Shown: positions 51,922 through 63,625, numbered from the stretch's first letter. The stretch: 64,000 bases of DNA from Stenotrophomonas sepilia (GCF_003244875.1 NZ_LXXZ01000028.1:19181-83180), one strand, 5' to 3'. Made by a program: numbers and translations. Notes: generated from the letters alone by a model not told the origin.

Positions 51922-52466
51922 GCGCCGAACCTCGCCAGGACCGCGTCCACATGGCCCTGGGCGGCCAGCAGGATGTCGCACAGTTCACGGGCGGCGCCAC
52001 GTCCGCCATCGGCGCGGGTCTGCCAGTGCACGCGCTCGGCGATCCACGGGTGGGCGTTGGCTGGCGCCACCGCCAGGCCGACCGCGCCCAGCGGCGCCAG
52101 GTCCGGCAGGTCGTCGCCCATGAAGGCCACCTGCTCCAGGCCGATGCCATGCTGCGCACACAGCGCCTGCACGCTGGCCAGCTTGTCGCCCACGGCGATC
52201 TGGGTGTCGATGCCGAGGTCGGCGCCGCGCTTGAGCGCGGACTGGCTGTTGCGCGCGGTGATCAGCACGGGATGGATGCCGTGCTGCTGCAGCAGTTTCA
52301 GGCCCAGACCGTCCTGCACGAAGTACGCCTTGCTCTCGTTGCCGTCCTTGTCGTAGTACAGCCGACCGTCGGTGAGGGTACCGTCCACGTCGAAGCAGGC
52401 CAGGCGGACGCGGGCCGCAGCGGCATGCAGGTGGGCGGGGAACGCGGGCAGCGGGGACCAGGGCAT
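51918..52466 (-). CDS. kdsC: KDO-8-phosphate phosphatase
   Basis: 182 residues, HAD family: CFDVDGTLTDGRLYY is motif I (Asp nucleophile), VLITARNS motif II, and FMGDDLPDLAPLGAVG motif IV. It makes KDO from KDO-8-phosphate. Four-base overlap with lptC, and 66 bases after kdsD. Confidence 0.95.
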   Translation of the reverse strand: MPWSPLPAFPAHLHAAAARVRLACFDVDGTLTDGRLYYDKDGNESKAYFVQDGLGLKLLQQHGIHPVLITARNSQSALKRGADLGIDTQIAVGDKLASVQALCAQHGIGLEQVAFMGDDLPDLAPLGAVGLAVAPANAHPWIAERVHWQTRADGGRGAARELCDILLAAQGHVDAVLARFGA

Positions 52467-52532
52467 CAGGCGATCAGGCTCGGTGGGGGCGTGTGGGGCA
52501 TTACAGACTGAATGGGGTCTACGGACTGTCGG

Positions 52533-53534
52533 TTAAACCACCCGGGCCCGCAACAGGTCATGAATGTTCAGGGCGCCGACCGCACGGCCCTGGCCATCGA
52601 CCACGATCAGGCCGTTGATTTTCTGGGTCTCCATCTGCCGCGCGGCCTCTACGGCCAGCTGGTCGGCACCGATGGTGCGCGGGTTGCGGGTCATCACATC
52701 GGCGATCTTCGCGGTGCGCACGTCCAGCGCGCTGTCCAGCGCCCGGCGCAGGTCGCCGTCGGTGAACAGGCCGATCAGCACGCCATCGGCGTCGACCACG
52801 GCGGTCATGCCGAGCCGCTTGCGGCTCATTTCCACCAGCGCCTCGCTGAGGCTGGCATCGGCGCTCACGCTGGGCAGGTCCTCGCCGGTATGCATGACAT
52901 CGGTGATGTGCAGCAGCAGGCGACGGCCGAGGCTGCCGGCCGGGTGCGAGCGGGCGAAGTCGTCGGCGGTGAAGCCGCGTGCGTCAAGCAGGGCTACGGC
53001 CAGCGCATCGCCCATCGCCAGCGAGGCGGTGGTGCTGGAGGTCGGCGCCAGCGCCAGCGGGCAGGCCTCGGCCGGCACGCTTACATCCAGGTGGATGTCG
53101 GCGGCGGTGGCCAGGCTCGACTGCGGGCGGCCGGTCATGGAAATCAGCACGTTGCCCTGGCGCTTGAGCACCGGCAGCAGCATCAGCACCTCATCGGACT
53201 CGCCCGAATAGGACAGGGCCAGCACCACGTCGGCTTCGGTGATCATGCCCAGGTCGCCGTGGCCGGCTTCGCCGGGATGCACGTAGAACGCCGGTGTGCC
53301 GGTGGAGGCCAGGGTGGCGGCGATCTTGCGGGCAATGTGGCCGGACTTGCCCATGCCGGTGGCGACCACCCGGCCGCGGCTGGCCAGGATCGCCTCGCAG
53401 GCCTGCTGGAAGGCCTCGCCAAGGCGGTCGGCGACGGCATCCAGCGCCTGCCGCTCGATCTCGAACACGCGGCGGCCACTGGCGACCAGGCCGGCAGGGT
53501 CGACGGAACGGGGGGGCAACAGGGATTCGGCCAT
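52533..53534 (-). CDS. kdsD: Arabinose-5-phosphate isomerase KdsD
   Basis: 333 residues: an SIS domain (VVATGMGKSGHIARKIAATLASTGTP, HPGEAGHGDLGMI, ALSYSGESDEVL) followed by two CBS domains from about 210 to the end. It supplies arabinose-5-phosphate for KDO synthesis. The start at 53534 is chosen; the long frame upstream of it lies in antisense to murA. Divergent from ibaG. Confidence 0.95.
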   Translation of the reverse strand: MAESLLPPRSVDPAGLVASGRRVFEIERQALDAVADRLGEAFQQACEAILASRGRVVATGMGKSGHIARKIAATLASTGTPAFYVHPGEAGHGDLGMITEADVVLALSYSGESDEVLMLLPVLKRQGNVLISMTGRPQSSLATAADIHLDVSVPAEACPLALAPTSSTTASLAMGDALAVALLDARGFTADDFARSHPAGSLGRRLLLHITDVMHTGEDLPSVSADASLSEALVEMSRKRLGMTAVVDADGVLIGLFTDGDLRRALDSALDVRTAKIADVMTRNPRTIGADQLAVEAARQMETQKINGLIVVDGQGRAVGALNIHDLLRARVV

Positions 53535-53588
53535 GCGGACGCCACGCAGCGGAAGTAGAATGGAGGCACATTTTATTAGGAAAGCCCG

Positions 53589-53819
53589 TTGGACGCCGAC
53601 ACCATCCGCAATCTGATCGAAACCGGCCTGCCTGGCGCCCGCGCCGATGTGCAGGGCGATGATGGCGTGCATTTCGAAGCGACCGTGGTCTGCGAGGCCT
53701 TCGCCGGCAAGATGCCGCTGGCCCGCCACCGCATGGTCTATGCCACGCTGGGCGACCTGATGGGCGGCGCGATCCACGCGCTGGCACTGAAAACCGTGAC
53801 CCCGGCCGAAGCCGGCTGA
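53589..53819 (+). CDS. ibaG: BolA-family protein IbaG
   Basis: 76 residues from a TTG start at 53589. The BolA fold is complete, with GARADVQGDDGVHFEATVVCEAFAGKMPLARHRMVYATLGDLMGG. The Cys in VVCEAF is where glutaredoxin-bound Fe-S clusters can be shared. It stands 21 bases before murA, as in E. coli. Confidence 0.92.
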   Translation: MDADTIRNLIETGLPGARADVQGDDGVHFEATVVCEAFAGKMPLARHRMVYATLGDLMGGAIHALALKTVTPAEAG

Positions 53820-55426
<1,607 letters not shown>

Positions 55427-55432
55427 GAACAA

Positions 55433-55459
55433 CGCCCGCGAAAGCGGGCGTCTTCTTTT
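55433..55459 (+). terminator. Rho-independent terminator of the murA operon
   Basis: CGCCCGC and GCGGGCG pair around GAAA, followed by TCTTCTTTT. It lies 6 bases after the stop of the EF-hand gene. Confidence 0.9.
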
Positions 55460-55464
55460 GGCAG

Positions 55465-55537
55465 TGCCGGCCGCTGGCCGGCAATCCCGTCAATCTCGTG
55501 GAGCACTACACAAATGCCGGCCAGCGGCCGGCACTAC
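55465..55537. repeat. Two facing REP palindromes after the murA operon
   Basis: 55465-55483 has arms TGCCGGCC and GGCCGGCA around GCT. 55515-55537 has the same arms around AGC with CTAC at the end. They face each other as in a BIME. A small UUCG-type hairpin (55536-55549) follows, at the end of the DUF3108 gene. Confidence 0.75.
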
Positions 55538-55548
55538 CGGTTCGCCGG

Positions 55549-56232
55549 TCAGTTCATCGCCTTGATGGTCAGGTCCAGCGCATCGCGGCCGCTCTCACGC
55601 TGCAGCATGCGCGCCGGCACCGGGAATTCCGGCACGATCCAGGCGATCAGCTCCTTGTTGCCGTCGGCACGCGAGACCTTGGTGGCCTCGTAGCTCTTGC
55701 CGCCCACGGTGATCGATTCCTTGCCGATCACGCGGTAGGTCATGTTCTTGATGCGGCCTTCGTCGACCATGCGATAGGTCAGCGGCTTGCCGGCGGCCAG
55801 GTCGCGGGCGATCGCCAGATTGATCAGCAGCGCGTCCATGTCGCCCGTCTTCAACGCGATGGGGCCCGCACGGTCCGGCTTGATGTCGCCGGTCCAGGTG
55901 GCCTGGTTGCTGGTCCAGTTGTAGTTGGCCTGCACATTGCGCTTCTTCACCAGCAGTGCCGAACGGTCCTGGCTGCTGAGCGGGCGCAGCTGGCCACGCA
56001 CCTCTTCGAACACGGTGCTCTGGCTCAGGTCGGCCAGCTGGTTCTTCACCTGCAGCGTGTAGCGCCACTTGTTGGCTCCCTCGCTGCTCAGCGTCATGCT
56101 GCCATTGGCCTGCATGCCCATGTAGCTGGCCAGGTAATCGGCCTTGAATGGCTGCAGGGCCATGGCCGGCAGGCTGGCCACCGACAGTGCGGCTGCAGCG
56201 ATCCAGGTGAGGGGGCGGGTCAGGGTGCTCAT
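55549..56232 (-). CDS. DUF3108 periplasmic protein
   Basis: 227 residues with a signal peptide (WIAAAALSVASLPAMALQ). The beta-rich DUF3108 domain begins FKADYLASYMGMQANGSMTLSS and ends with PVPARMLQRESGRDALDLTIKAM. It is a homologue of the protein encoded just upstream, 2 bases away; they share the layout of FxAxYxAxYxGxxAxGxM, a YNWxxxxAxW motif, and PxRMLQRE. Function unknown. Confidence 0.85.
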   Translation of the reverse strand: MSTLTRPLTWIAAAALSVASLPAMALQPFKADYLASYMGMQANGSMTLSSEGANKWRYTLQVKNQLADLSQSTVFEEVRGQLRPLSSQDRSALLVKKRNVQANYNWTSNQATWTGDIKPDRAGPIALKTGDMDALLINLAIARDLAAGKPLTYRMVDEGRIKNMTYRVIGKESITVGGKSYEATKVSRADGNKELIAWIVPEFPVPARMLQRESGRDALDLTIKAMN

Positions 56233-56234
56233 GC

Positions 56235-57056
56235 TCAGACTCCTTGGTACTCGATCAGGCGCAGATCGACGCGGTCTTCGCCGTCTTCGCGTTGCAGGAT
56301 GCGCACCGGGGTGGGGACACCGTTGGCGATCCAGAGGATGGTTTCGTTGTTGCCGCCGTTGGTCCGGTAGACCCGCAGCGCGTTGTAGGACAGGTCGCCG
56401 ACCTCGACATTCTCGGTCTGCGGCGCGGCCTGGTAGTCGTGCTGGCGGACCTTGCCCATGTCCACGTAGCGATAGTGCATGGTGGCGCCCGGGCGGGCAT
56501 CACGCATGATCGCCAGATTGATCAGCAGCGCGCTCTGGTCGCCCGGCTGCAGCGCGATCGGTTGCGCACGTTCCTTCTTGACGTCGCCGCTCCACTGCGC
56601 GGTGCCGGCCTGCCAGTTGTACGTGCCGACCGCTTTCTTGCCCAGGAACAGGCCCTTGCGCACCGTGCTCTGGCTGAGCGGCGCATAGACGCCGCTGCGC
56701 TCTTCGAACACCGTGCTCTGCTCGATGTTCAGGCCCAGCACGCTGGCGAAGCCGCGGCGGCCGACCACCTGCATGTCCACCCGCCACTGGTTGCCGCCGG
56801 TGTGGGTGACCTGCATGCTGGCGTCGCCGGCCTCCTTGCCTTTGTAGAAGGCCTGGTAGGTCGCGGTGAACGGCTGCAGCGGCGGCGGCTCCCAGGCCAG
56901 CGCCGGCGGCATCGGCACGGCCGGTTCTGCGGGCGGCTGTACTACGGGCGCCGGCTGCGCAGGGGCCGCAGGCGCTTGCACCTGGCCCCAACCCACGCCG
57001 GGAAGCACGACAAGCGACAGCAGCAATGAAGTGGACAGCAGGGTCGTGGTCTTCAT
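56235..57056 (-). CDS. DUF3108 periplasmic protein, longer homologue
   Basis: 273 residues. A signal peptide precedes a Pro/Ala-rich stretch (VQAPAAPAQPAPVVQPPAEP), then the DUF3108 domain (FTATYQAFYKGKEAGDASM, TYNWQAGTAQW, PTPVRILQREDGEDRVDL). Probably an old tandem duplication with the gene that follows. The partner of such proteins is often envelope assembly, but no role is proven. Confidence 0.83.
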   Translation of the reverse strand: MKTTTLLSTSLLLSLVVLPGVGWGQVQAPAAPAQPAPVVQPPAEPAVPMPPALAWEPPPLQPFTATYQAFYKGKEAGDASMQVTHTGGNQWRVDMQVVGRRGFASVLGLNIEQSTVFEERSGVYAPLSQSTVRKGLFLGKKAVGTYNWQAGTAQWSGDVKKERAQPIALQPGDQSALLINLAIMRDARPGATMHYRYVDMGKVRQHDYQAAPQTENVEVGDLSYNALRVYRTNGGNNETILWIANGVPTPVRILQREDGEDRVDLRLIEYQGV

Positions 57057-57124
57057 GGAGGACAGGAGCTGCAGGAGGGGGGCAGGATGCCAGCCCCGCA
57101 GTCAGCGGGGCGTGTGCGTGGGCG

Positions 57125-57784
57125 TTACCGGTTCAGGTTCCCGGCGGAATCTAGGGCCAGTGGGCTAAACAGGGGGTGACCGTCCAGGTGCGGCTGCCCC
57201 TCCCGTTCAGTCAGGCGGCCGGCGCACAGCAGCTGGAGGGTGGCGATCAACAGGGGATGCTCCACCGCCAGCACGCGCGCGGCCAGGCTGTCGGCGTCAT
57301 CGCCGGGCATCACCGGTACCCGTACCTGGGCCAGCACGGCGCCGGCATCCAGTTCGGGAACGACCAGATGCACGCTGGCCCCGTGCTCGGCATCGCCGGC
57401 GTGCAGCGCTCGCGCATGCGTATCCAGCCCTTTGTGCAGTGGCAGCAGGGAGGGGTGGATGTTGACCAGGCGGCCATTGAAGCGCTGCACGAAGGCTGCG
57501 CCGAGAATGCGCATGTAGCCGGCGCAGACGATCCAGTCCGGCGCGACCGCGGCCAGTGCATCGCCCAGGGCCTGCTCGTAGGCGGCGCGGTCGTCGAATT
57601 CCTTCGGCGCATGTGCCCAGCGCAGGCGTGCACCGACCCGTTGCAGCGCGGCGGCGGCTGGGCGGTCGGAGAACACGCCGACGATCTCGGCGGGCAGGCG
57701 GCCCGCTGCGATGGCATCGAGGATGGCCTGCAGGTTGCTGCCGCGGCCGGAGGCGAGCACGGCAATGCGGGTGGGCGTGGTCAT
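57125..57784 (-). CDS. purN: Phosphoribosylglycinamide formyltransferase
   Basis: 219 residues. It transfers formyl from 10-formyl-THF to GAR in purine synthesis. VLASGRGSNLQAILDAI binds the phosphoribosyl part; NIHPSLLP (catalytic Asn and His) and the Asp in SVHLVVPELDAG complete the active site. Start at 57784; overlaps the DUF2238 gene by four bases. Confidence 0.96.
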   Translation of the reverse strand: MTTPTRIAVLASGRGSNLQAILDAIAAGRLPAEIVGVFSDRPAAAALQRVGARLRWAHAPKEFDDRAAYEQALGDALAAVAPDWIVCAGYMRILGAAFVQRFNGRLVNIHPSLLPLHKGLDTHARALHAGDAEHGASVHLVVPELDAGAVLAQVRVPVMPGDDADSLAARVLAVEHPLLIATLQLLCAGRLTEREGQPHLDGHPLFSPLALDSAGNLNR

Positions 57785-58443
57785 TGCCGGGCACTCCGGC
57801 GGATCAACGGCCAGGTCAGCAGGCTGCCCACGGTCGCCAGCAGCATGTCGGCGTGCGCGTCCCACATGTCGCCCTGCTGCCCGTTGTAGGCCTCGGCGGC
57901 GTCGGGCGAAAGGGCCAGTGCGATGGCCCACTCGAACCACTCGTAGACCAGGCTGGCGCACATCACTGCCATCACCGCCAGGGTGAAAGCCTGGCCGCGG
58001 CGCAGCGCCGGCCAGGCATGGCGTGCCAGCTGCAGCAGCGCAGGCGTGAAGCAGACGCCGAACAGGAAGTGGATAAGCCGGTCGAAATGATTACGCTGCC
58101 AGCCAAACGCCACATTCGGCGACCAGCCGGTCAGCGCCTGCGCCCATGCGTCGTAGGGCACGTTCGAGTACAGCCAGCGCGCAGCCACGCAGTGCAGTGC
58201 AATGAAGCCGCAGATCGCGATGAAGGCACCGTTGCCCAGCCAGCCACCCCGGCGGTCGACCCATAGCAGTGCGGCCAGCCCGATCACGGTCAGGGTGCTG
58301 TGCAGGGCCTGCTCGGTGGGCCACAGCGGGTGGATCCAGCTGATCGCGAACACCGCCAGCACGGCGGCGAAGGCCAGCTTCTTGGGGCCCGTGAAACGGG
58401 AAGCGGCAGGCGAGGCGGTCGTGGAGAGGGCAGGCGCGGACAT
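57781..58443 (-). CDS. DUF2238 (YjdF-like) membrane protein
   Basis: 220 residues with about six membrane helices. QRNHFDRLIHFLFGVCFTPAL and YEWFEWAIALALSPDAAEAYNGQQGDMWDAHADMLLATVG are the diagnostic stretches of the YjdF/DUF2238 family. Function unknown. In the purM-purN gene string. Confidence 0.9.
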   Translation of the reverse strand: MSAPALSTTASPAASRFTGPKKLAFAAVLAVFAISWIHPLWPTEQALHSTLTVIGLAALLWVDRRGGWLGNGAFIAICGFIALHCVAARWLYSNVPYDAWAQALTGWSPNVAFGWQRNHFDRLIHFLFGVCFTPALLQLARHAWPALRRGQAFTLAVMAVMCASLVYEWFEWAIALALSPDAAEAYNGQQGDMWDAHADMLLATVGSLLTWPLIRRSARQ

Positions 58444-58482
58444 GGGGAGTCGATCAGGGGAGGGGGACGTCTGCCGGCAAGC

Positions 58483-58905
58483 TCAGACGCTGAGATGGTC
58501 GCCACGGTCGAACAGTGCGGCCATGTCAGGCTTGGACAGGAACACCCAGGCATAGGCGGTCAGGGCCATGCCCAGCGGGCCAGCCAGTACCGCCAGCCAG
58601 GCCGCGCGCTGGCACCAGGCCAGCCCGGTGCGGCGCGACAGCAGGCGTGCGGTGTGCAGCTGCACGACGCCAAGCGCGGCAGCCAGCAGCGAAATGACCC
58701 CGTACACCGTGGCCAGTACCGCGCCATCGGCCAGCCCGCGTGAGCTGGCGACCAGGCCGATGAAACCGAGGAACGCCAGCGCGGCCATCCAGTGGAAAAC
58801 AGCCAGCGCGTAGAACAGCACCTTCAGCGTCTGCAGGTGGCTGGCCAGCTGCAGCTGCGCCAGGGTCTGCTGCGGCAGCGGCGGTGGTGCGCCGGGTGTC
58901 GTCAT
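58483..58905 (-). CDS. Small membrane protein, 140 aa
   Basis: Start at 58905. Three or four membrane helices (LFYALAVFHWMAALAFLGFIGLVAS, VYGVISLLAAALGVVQLH, AAWLAVLAGPLGMALTAYAWVFL). I do not recognise it. It overlaps the next upstream gene by four bases and is of similar make, so the two may be diverged partners. Confidence 0.72.
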   Translation of the reverse strand: MTTPGAPPPLPQQTLAQLQLASHLQTLKVLFYALAVFHWMAALAFLGFIGLVASSRGLADGAVLATVYGVISLLAAALGVVQLHTARLLSRRTGLAWCQRAAWLAVLAGPLGMALTAYAWVFLSKPDMAALFDRGDHLSV

Positions 58906-59390
58906 GTCGTTGCACCCCTTGCATCGAAGGCGGCCTTGACCTGCGGGCGCAGCAGCGTAACCAGGGTGAATACCCCCAGAACGGTGCCCAGCGGCGCGCA
59001 CAGGCAGAGCAGGCCGGCCACGATCAGGCACAGCAGGTGGCGACGACGCTGGGCCAGGCAGCGTCCGGCCTGGATGACGAATGCGGCCATGCCCAGGCCA
59101 CCGGCGACGAACACGGTCCCCAGCACCGTGAACACCCAGCCGAACAGGCGCTGTTCGGCCGGCGACGAGGGCTGGCCCCCGGAGTTCATCGGCAGATGGC
59201 CGCTCAGCGCACTGATGCCGAGCACGATGTACAGAATGAAAAACAGCGAGAGCAGCGCGATCAGGCCGCCGAACACGTAGTGCGCGATGGACAGCGCGCG
59301 CAGGTGGTCAGCGTCCTGCCTGCTGAAGACCGGCACGGCCGCCAACGGCGGCGGTACCGGGATGGGTGCCAGGGGGGGCGTTGCGTCCAT
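58902..59390 (-). CDS. Small membrane protein, 162 aa
   Basis: A Pro-rich start (PLAPIPVPPPLAAVP), then three or four membrane helices. Its YVFGGLIALLSLFFILYIVLG and LCLIVAGLLCLCAPLGTVLGVFTLVTLLRP are similar to a family of small four-helix proteins often next to purM. Unknown function. It is 21 bases after purM. Confidence 0.72.
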   Translation of the reverse strand: MDATPPLAPIPVPPPLAAVPVFSRQDADHLRALSIAHYVFGGLIALLSLFFILYIVLGISALSGHLPMNSGGQPSSPAEQRLFGWVFTVLGTVFVAGGLGMAAFVIQAGRCLAQRRRHLLCLIVAGLLCLCAPLGTVLGVFTLVTLLRPQVKAAFDARGATT

Positions 59391-59411
59391 GCGGGCTCCT
59401 CGGGGTCGGGT

Positions 59412-60470
59412 TCAGCCGATGCGGACGCGCTCGGCGCCTTCGGCGGTGACCACCTGGCCGATGGTCCAGTGCTCCAGGCCCTGCGCCTTGACCGCCTCGG
59501 ACACCGCAGCCACCTGGTCCGGCGCGACGATCAGCACGAAGCCGATGCCGCAGTTGAAAGTGCGCCACATCTCGCTGTCGGCCACCGCGCCTTGCTTCTG
59601 CAGCCACTGGAATACCGGCGGCAGGGTCCAGGACGAGGCCTGGATGTCCAGGCCGAGGCCGTCGGGCACCACGCGGATGATGTTCTCGGTCAGGCCGCCA
59701 CCGGTGATGTGGGCCATGCCGTGGATGGCGTCGCCGTGCGACTTCAGCAGCGACAGGATCGGCTTCACGTACAGGCGGGTCGGTGCCATCAGCGCATCGA
59801 CCAGCTTCACGCCACCTTCCAGTTCCAGGTCGGCCGGGCGGCCGGCGCGGTCGTAGATGCGGCGCACCAGCGAGTAGCCATTGGAATGCGGGCCGGACGA
59901 GGCGATGCCGATCAGCACGTCGCCGGCGGCCACGCTGGCGCCGTCCTTCAGCTCGCTCTTCTCGACCGCAGCGACCGTGAAGCCGGCCAGGTCGTACTCG
60001 CCCGGGGCGTACATGTCGGGCATTTCAGCGGTTTCACCGCCGATCAGCGCGCAGCCGGCCTCGGTGCAGCCGTTGGCGATGCCGCCCACCACCGCTGCGG
60101 CGGTGTCGATGTCCAGCTTGCCGGTGGCGAAGTAGTCCAGGAAGAACAGCGGCTCAGCGCCCTGCACCAGCACGTCGTTCACGCACATCGCGACCAGGTC
60201 GATGCCGATCGTATCGTGGCGGTTCAGCTGGTGGGCCAGCTTCAGCTTGGTGCCCACGCCGTCGGTACCCGACACCAGCACCGGCTCGCGGTATTTGTTG
60301 GACAGGTCGAACAGGGCGCCGAAGCCGCCCAGGCCGCCCATCACTTCCGGGCGGAAGCTGCGCTTGACCAGGGGCTTGATCCGCTCGACCAGCGCGTTGC
60401 CGGCGTCGATGTCGACACCCGCGTCACGGTAGGTGAGGGGGGAGGGGGCGGAAGACGGGGTGTTGGTCAC
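59412..60470 (-). CDS. purM: Phosphoribosylformylglycinamidine cyclo-ligase
   Basis: 352 residues from a GTG at 60470. Fifth step of purine synthesis, closing the imidazole ring. [28 protein letters not shown] and the C-terminal [19 protein letters not shown] are the family motifs. It begins the purM-to-purN string and is divergent from the DUF2066 gene. Confidence 0.97.
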   Translation of the reverse strand: MTNTPSSAPSPLTYRDAGVDIDAGNALVERIKPLVKRSFRPEVMGGLGGFGALFDLSNKYREPVLVSGTDGVGTKLKLAHQLNRHDTIGIDLVAMCVNDVLVQGAEPLFFLDYFATGKLDIDTAAAVVGGIANGCTEAGCALIGGETAEMPDMYAPGEYDLAGFTVAAVEKSELKDGASVAAGDVLIGIASSGPHSNGYSLVRRIYDRAGRPADLELEGGVKLVDALMAPTRLYVKPILSLLKSHGDAIHGMAHITGGGLTENIIRVVPDGLGLDIQASSWTLPPVFQWLQKQGAVADSEMWRTFNCGIGFVLIVAPDQVAAVSEAVKAQGLEHWTIGQVVTAEGAERVRIG

Positions 60471-60569
60471 GGGCGTCGGCGCTGGCAGGGGTTGAACGAG
60501 CGATTTTAACAGGCCGCATTGGCGCAAAGGCCGTATTCGGGCAACAATTCCCCCGGATTCGTCGAGCCA

Positions 60570-61709
60570 ATGGATGTCCTGATGCGCCGCAGCCTGATTC
60601 TGACCCTGCTCCTTGCACTGAGCCTGCCGGTGGCCACGATGGCCCAGAGCGGCCTGCGCACCGAGGGAGATGTTGCCACCGCCTCGGGTGCGTACGAGGC
60701 CGAAGTGCCCGTCAACAGCCAGGCCGAAGCCGATCGCAACGGCGCCCTGGCCCGTGCCCTGAGCGTGGTGCTGGGCAAACTGTCGGGCGACCGCAACGTG
60801 ATGTCCCGCCCCGGCGTGGTGCAGGCGCTGCGCAACGCCAAGGACTACGTGGCCAGCTACGACTACAAGCAGGACCAGAGCGTGGGCGCCAGCGGCGCGC
60901 CGAGCTTCAGGACCCTGCTGGTGGCCCGCTTCCGCGAGGATGACGTTGACTCGCTGGTCTCGGCGCTGGGTCTGCCGCTGTGGCCGCAGCCGCGGCCGAA
61001 GCCGGTGGTGTGGTTGGCCGTCGACGACGGCAGTGGCCCGCGCCTGGTCAGCGTGCAGCAGGCCAACGCCGCCCGCCCGCTGCTGAACCGCGCCATCGAG
61101 CGGGGTTACAAGCTCGGCCTGCCCAGCGGCGGTGCCGCCGAACAGGCGCTGGCCGGTGCCATCTGGCGCCAGGACAGTGCCGCCGTGGCCCGCGCCTCGT
61201 CGCGCTACGCGCCGCCGATGCAGCTGATCGGCAAGCTCTACCGCGCCAACGGCGGCTGGCAGGCGGACTGGGTGTTCGTCGACAACGGCCGTGAGCTGAA
61301 CAAGTGGACCAGCAAGGACGCCAACGCCATGCGCGCGATGGCCGCCGGTGCCGACGGCGCCGCCGACGCGCTGGTCAGGCGCTATGCCAAGGCGGGTGCC
61401 GCCGTCGGCCAGGCCGGGACCTACCGCGTGGTGGTCACCGGCATCAACAGTGCCGACGACTACCTGCGCCTTGCCGCCGGGCTGCGCGAGGTGCCGGTGG
61501 TGCGCAATGTCACCCCGCTGCACGCCTCGGCCGGCCAGCTGGAGCTGAGCCTGGAGATGACCACCGGCCTGGCCGGCTTCAACCGCATGCTGGGCGACAA
61601 CGGCGTGCTGGTGCCCAGCGCGACGCTGCCGGCCCTGCCGATCCCGATCGATGACACCACCGGTGCCCCGGTGGCCGCGCCGGTCAGCAACGAGTACCGT
61701 TTGCGATGA
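60570..61709 (+). CDS. DUF2066 periplasmic protein
   Basis: 379 residues from the ATG at 60570 (an ATG four codons later is possible). A signal peptide ([20 protein letters not shown]) precedes a DUF2066 domain with [27 protein letters not shown]. Such genes are regularly next to purM and perM/hda in gammaproteobacteria. Function unknown. Overlaps the next gene by four bases. Confidence 0.85.
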   Translation: MDVLMRRSLILTLLLALSLPVATMAQSGLRTEGDVATASGAYEAEVPVNSQAEADRNGALARALSVVLGKLSGDRNVMSRPGVVQALRNAKDYVASYDYKQDQSVGASGAPSFRTLLVARFREDDVDSLVSALGLPLWPQPRPKPVVWLAVDDGSGPRLVSVQQANAARPLLNRAIERGYKLGLPSGGAAEQALAGAIWRQDSAAVARASSRYAPPMQLIGKLYRANGGWQADWVFVDNGRELNKWTSKDANAMRAMAAGADGAADALVRRYAKAGAAVGQAGTYRVVVTGINSADDYLRLAAGLREVPVVRNVTPLHASAGQLELSLEMTTGLAGFNRMLGDNGVLVPSATLPALPIPIDDTTGAPVAAPVSNEYRLR

Positions 61710-62875
61710 CCCTGACCCCGGAAGCCGAAATCGCGCAGTTCCTGCGCCGCCTGAAGTACATCCTGTTCGCCGGCCTGGTCGGCTGGGTGGTGTGGCTGCT
61801 GGCACCGATCCTGACCCCGTTCGTGCTGGCGCTGGCGCTGGCGTGGCTGGGCGACCCGCTGGTGGACCGCATCGAGGCCACCGGCCGTTCGCGCATGACC
61901 GGCGTGGTGCTGGTGTTCGCGGCGATGGTGCTGGTGATCGTGGCGCTGCTGCTGGTGCTGGTGCCGATGATCGAGCGCCAGATCACCACCCTGATCGCGG
62001 TCGCGCCGCAGGCACAGGCGTGGCTGATGGAGAAGGGGATCCCCTGGTTCGAGCAGAAGACCGGCCTGGAAGTGATGCAGTGGCTGGATCCGGACCGCCT
62101 GATCGAATGGGTGCGCAGCCACTGGCAGCAGGCCGGCGGCTTCGCCACCACATTCATGGGCTACGTCTCGCGTTCGGGCTTTGCGATGGTGACCTGGGTG
62201 GTCAACATCCTGCTGCTGCCGATCCTGGCGTTCTATTTCCTGCGCGACTGGGACAAGCTGGTCGAGCGGGTGGCGTCGGTCATTCCGCGCAACCAGATCG
62301 GCACCATCAGCGCGTTGGCGCGCGAGTCCAACGAGGTGCTGGGCGCGTTCATCCGCGGACAGTTCCTGGTGATGCTGGCATTGGGCGTGATCTATGCCGG
62401 CGGCCTGTCGCTGGTCGGCCTCAAGCTGGGCTTGCTGATTGGCCTGATTGCCGGCCTGATCAGCTTCATACCGTACCTGGGCGCGACCACTGGCGTGCTG
62501 ATGGCGGTGATCGCGGCACTGGTGCAGGCGCAGGGCTTCGACCTGAAGCTGCTGATCCTGGTGGGCGTGGTGTTCACCGTGGGCCAGCTGCTGGAAAGCT
62601 ACGTGCTGACACCGCGTATCGTCGGCGACAAGATCGGCCTGCACCCGGTGGCAGTGATCTTTGCGGTGATGGCCGGCGGCCAGCTGTTCGGCTTCCTCGG
62701 CATGCTGCTGGCGCTGCCGGTGGCGGCGGTGACCAATGTTCTGCTGCGCTATGCGCATCAGCGCTACCGACAGAGCGAGCTGTACGTGGGCGAGAAGCCG
62801 GCGATCGTGCTTGATGGCGTAGTGGACGCCCCCCATATCATCGTTCCGAACGACAAGGGCCCCGACCTGAAGTGA
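61706..62875 (+). CDS. perM: AI-2E transporter family protein (PerM type)
   Basis: 389 residues with about eight membrane helices. The PerM signature [19 protein letters not shown] and the DP-x-V start in [10 protein letters not shown] are present. The family includes exporters of small molecules and antiporters; its substrate here is unknown. The stop overlaps hda by one base. Confidence 0.9.
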   Translation: MTLTPEAEIAQFLRRLKYILFAGLVGWVVWLLAPILTPFVLALALAWLGDPLVDRIEATGRSRMTGVVLVFAAMVLVIVALLLVLVPMIERQITTLIAVAPQAQAWLMEKGIPWFEQKTGLEVMQWLDPDRLIEWVRSHWQQAGGFATTFMGYVSRSGFAMVTWVVNILLLPILAFYFLRDWDKLVERVASVIPRNQIGTISALARESNEVLGAFIRGQFLVMLALGVIYAGGLSLVGLKLGLLIGLIAGLISFIPYLGATTGVLMAVIAALVQAQGFDLKLLILVGVVFTVGQLLESYVLTPRIVGDKIGLHPVAVIFAVMAGGQLFGFLGMLLALPVAAVTNVLLRYAHQRYRQSELYVGEKPAIVLDGVVDAPHIIVPNDKGPDLK

Positions 62876-63582
62876 TGGGTGTGCCGCAACTGCCGCTGGC
62901 CCTGCATTACCCGCGGGACCAGCGCCTGGAGACCTTCATCGGCGCGCCGGATGGCGCGCTGGCGCAGCTGCGCGCGATCGCGGTTGGCGCCAGCCACGAC
63001 TGGGTCTACCTGGAAGGTGCGGCGGGAACCGGCAAGACCCACCAGGCGCTGGCGATGTGCTCCAGCGCCGAGCAGGCCGGGCGCTTGCCGACGTACGTGC
63101 CACTGGCCAGCGCCGCCGGCCGCGTTCGTGCAGCGCTGGATGGGCTGGACGCACGCGAACTGGTGGCGCTGGACGGGCTGGACGAGGTTGCCGGCAATCG
63201 CGAGGACGAGATCGCGCTGTTTGATTTCCACAACCGCGCGCGCGCTGCAGGTGTAACCGTGCTGTACACGGCGCAGAAGGCGCCGGGCGAGCTGGGCCTG
63301 GTGCTGCCGGACCTGCGTTCGCGCCTGGGCCAGTGCGTGCGCGTGCTGCTGCAGCCGCTGGATGAGGAAGGTCGTGCTGCGGTGCTGCGCGAGCGTGCAC
63401 TGCGACGCGGCCTGGCCATCGACGAAGCGGCCATCGAATGGCTGCTGTCGCACACCGGCCGTGAGCTGGGTGGATTGATCACCCTGCTGGACTGGCTGGA
63501 CCGCGAATCGCTGGCGGCGAAGCGGCGGATCACCGTGCCGTTCCTGCGCCAGGTGCTGGAAGAAGGCCGGCCTCGTTACTGA
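62875..63582 (+). CDS. hda: DnaA regulatory inactivator Hda
   Basis: 235 residues. An N-terminal clamp-binding motif (QLPLALHYP) is followed by an AAA+ domain with Walker A EGAAGTGKTH and Walker B-type LVALDGLDEVAG, an arginine-rich lid and a C-terminal helical part. With the DNA-loaded clamp it triggers ATP hydrolysis by DnaA and so limits replication starts. ATG at 62875, adjacent to the perM stop. Confidence 0.93.
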   Translation: MGVPQLPLALHYPRDQRLETFIGAPDGALAQLRAIAVGASHDWVYLEGAAGTGKTHQALAMCSSAEQAGRLPTYVPLASAAGRVRAALDGLDARELVALDGLDEVAGNREDEIALFDFHNRARAAGVTVLYTAQKAPGELGLVLPDLRSRLGQCVRVLLQPLDEEGRAAVLRERALRRGLAIDEAAIEWLLSHTGRELGGLITLLDWLDRESLAAKRRITVPFLRQVLEEGRPRY

Positions 63583-63625
63583 GGGTGGGGTTTGTTGGCA
63601 GGGCTGCGCCCTGCACCCGCAGAAG

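Noticed and set aside
57093..57111. GCCCCGC/GCGGGGC hairpin before the purN stop
   Set aside because: No T run on either strand and no family resemblance to the repeats; too weak to call a terminator.
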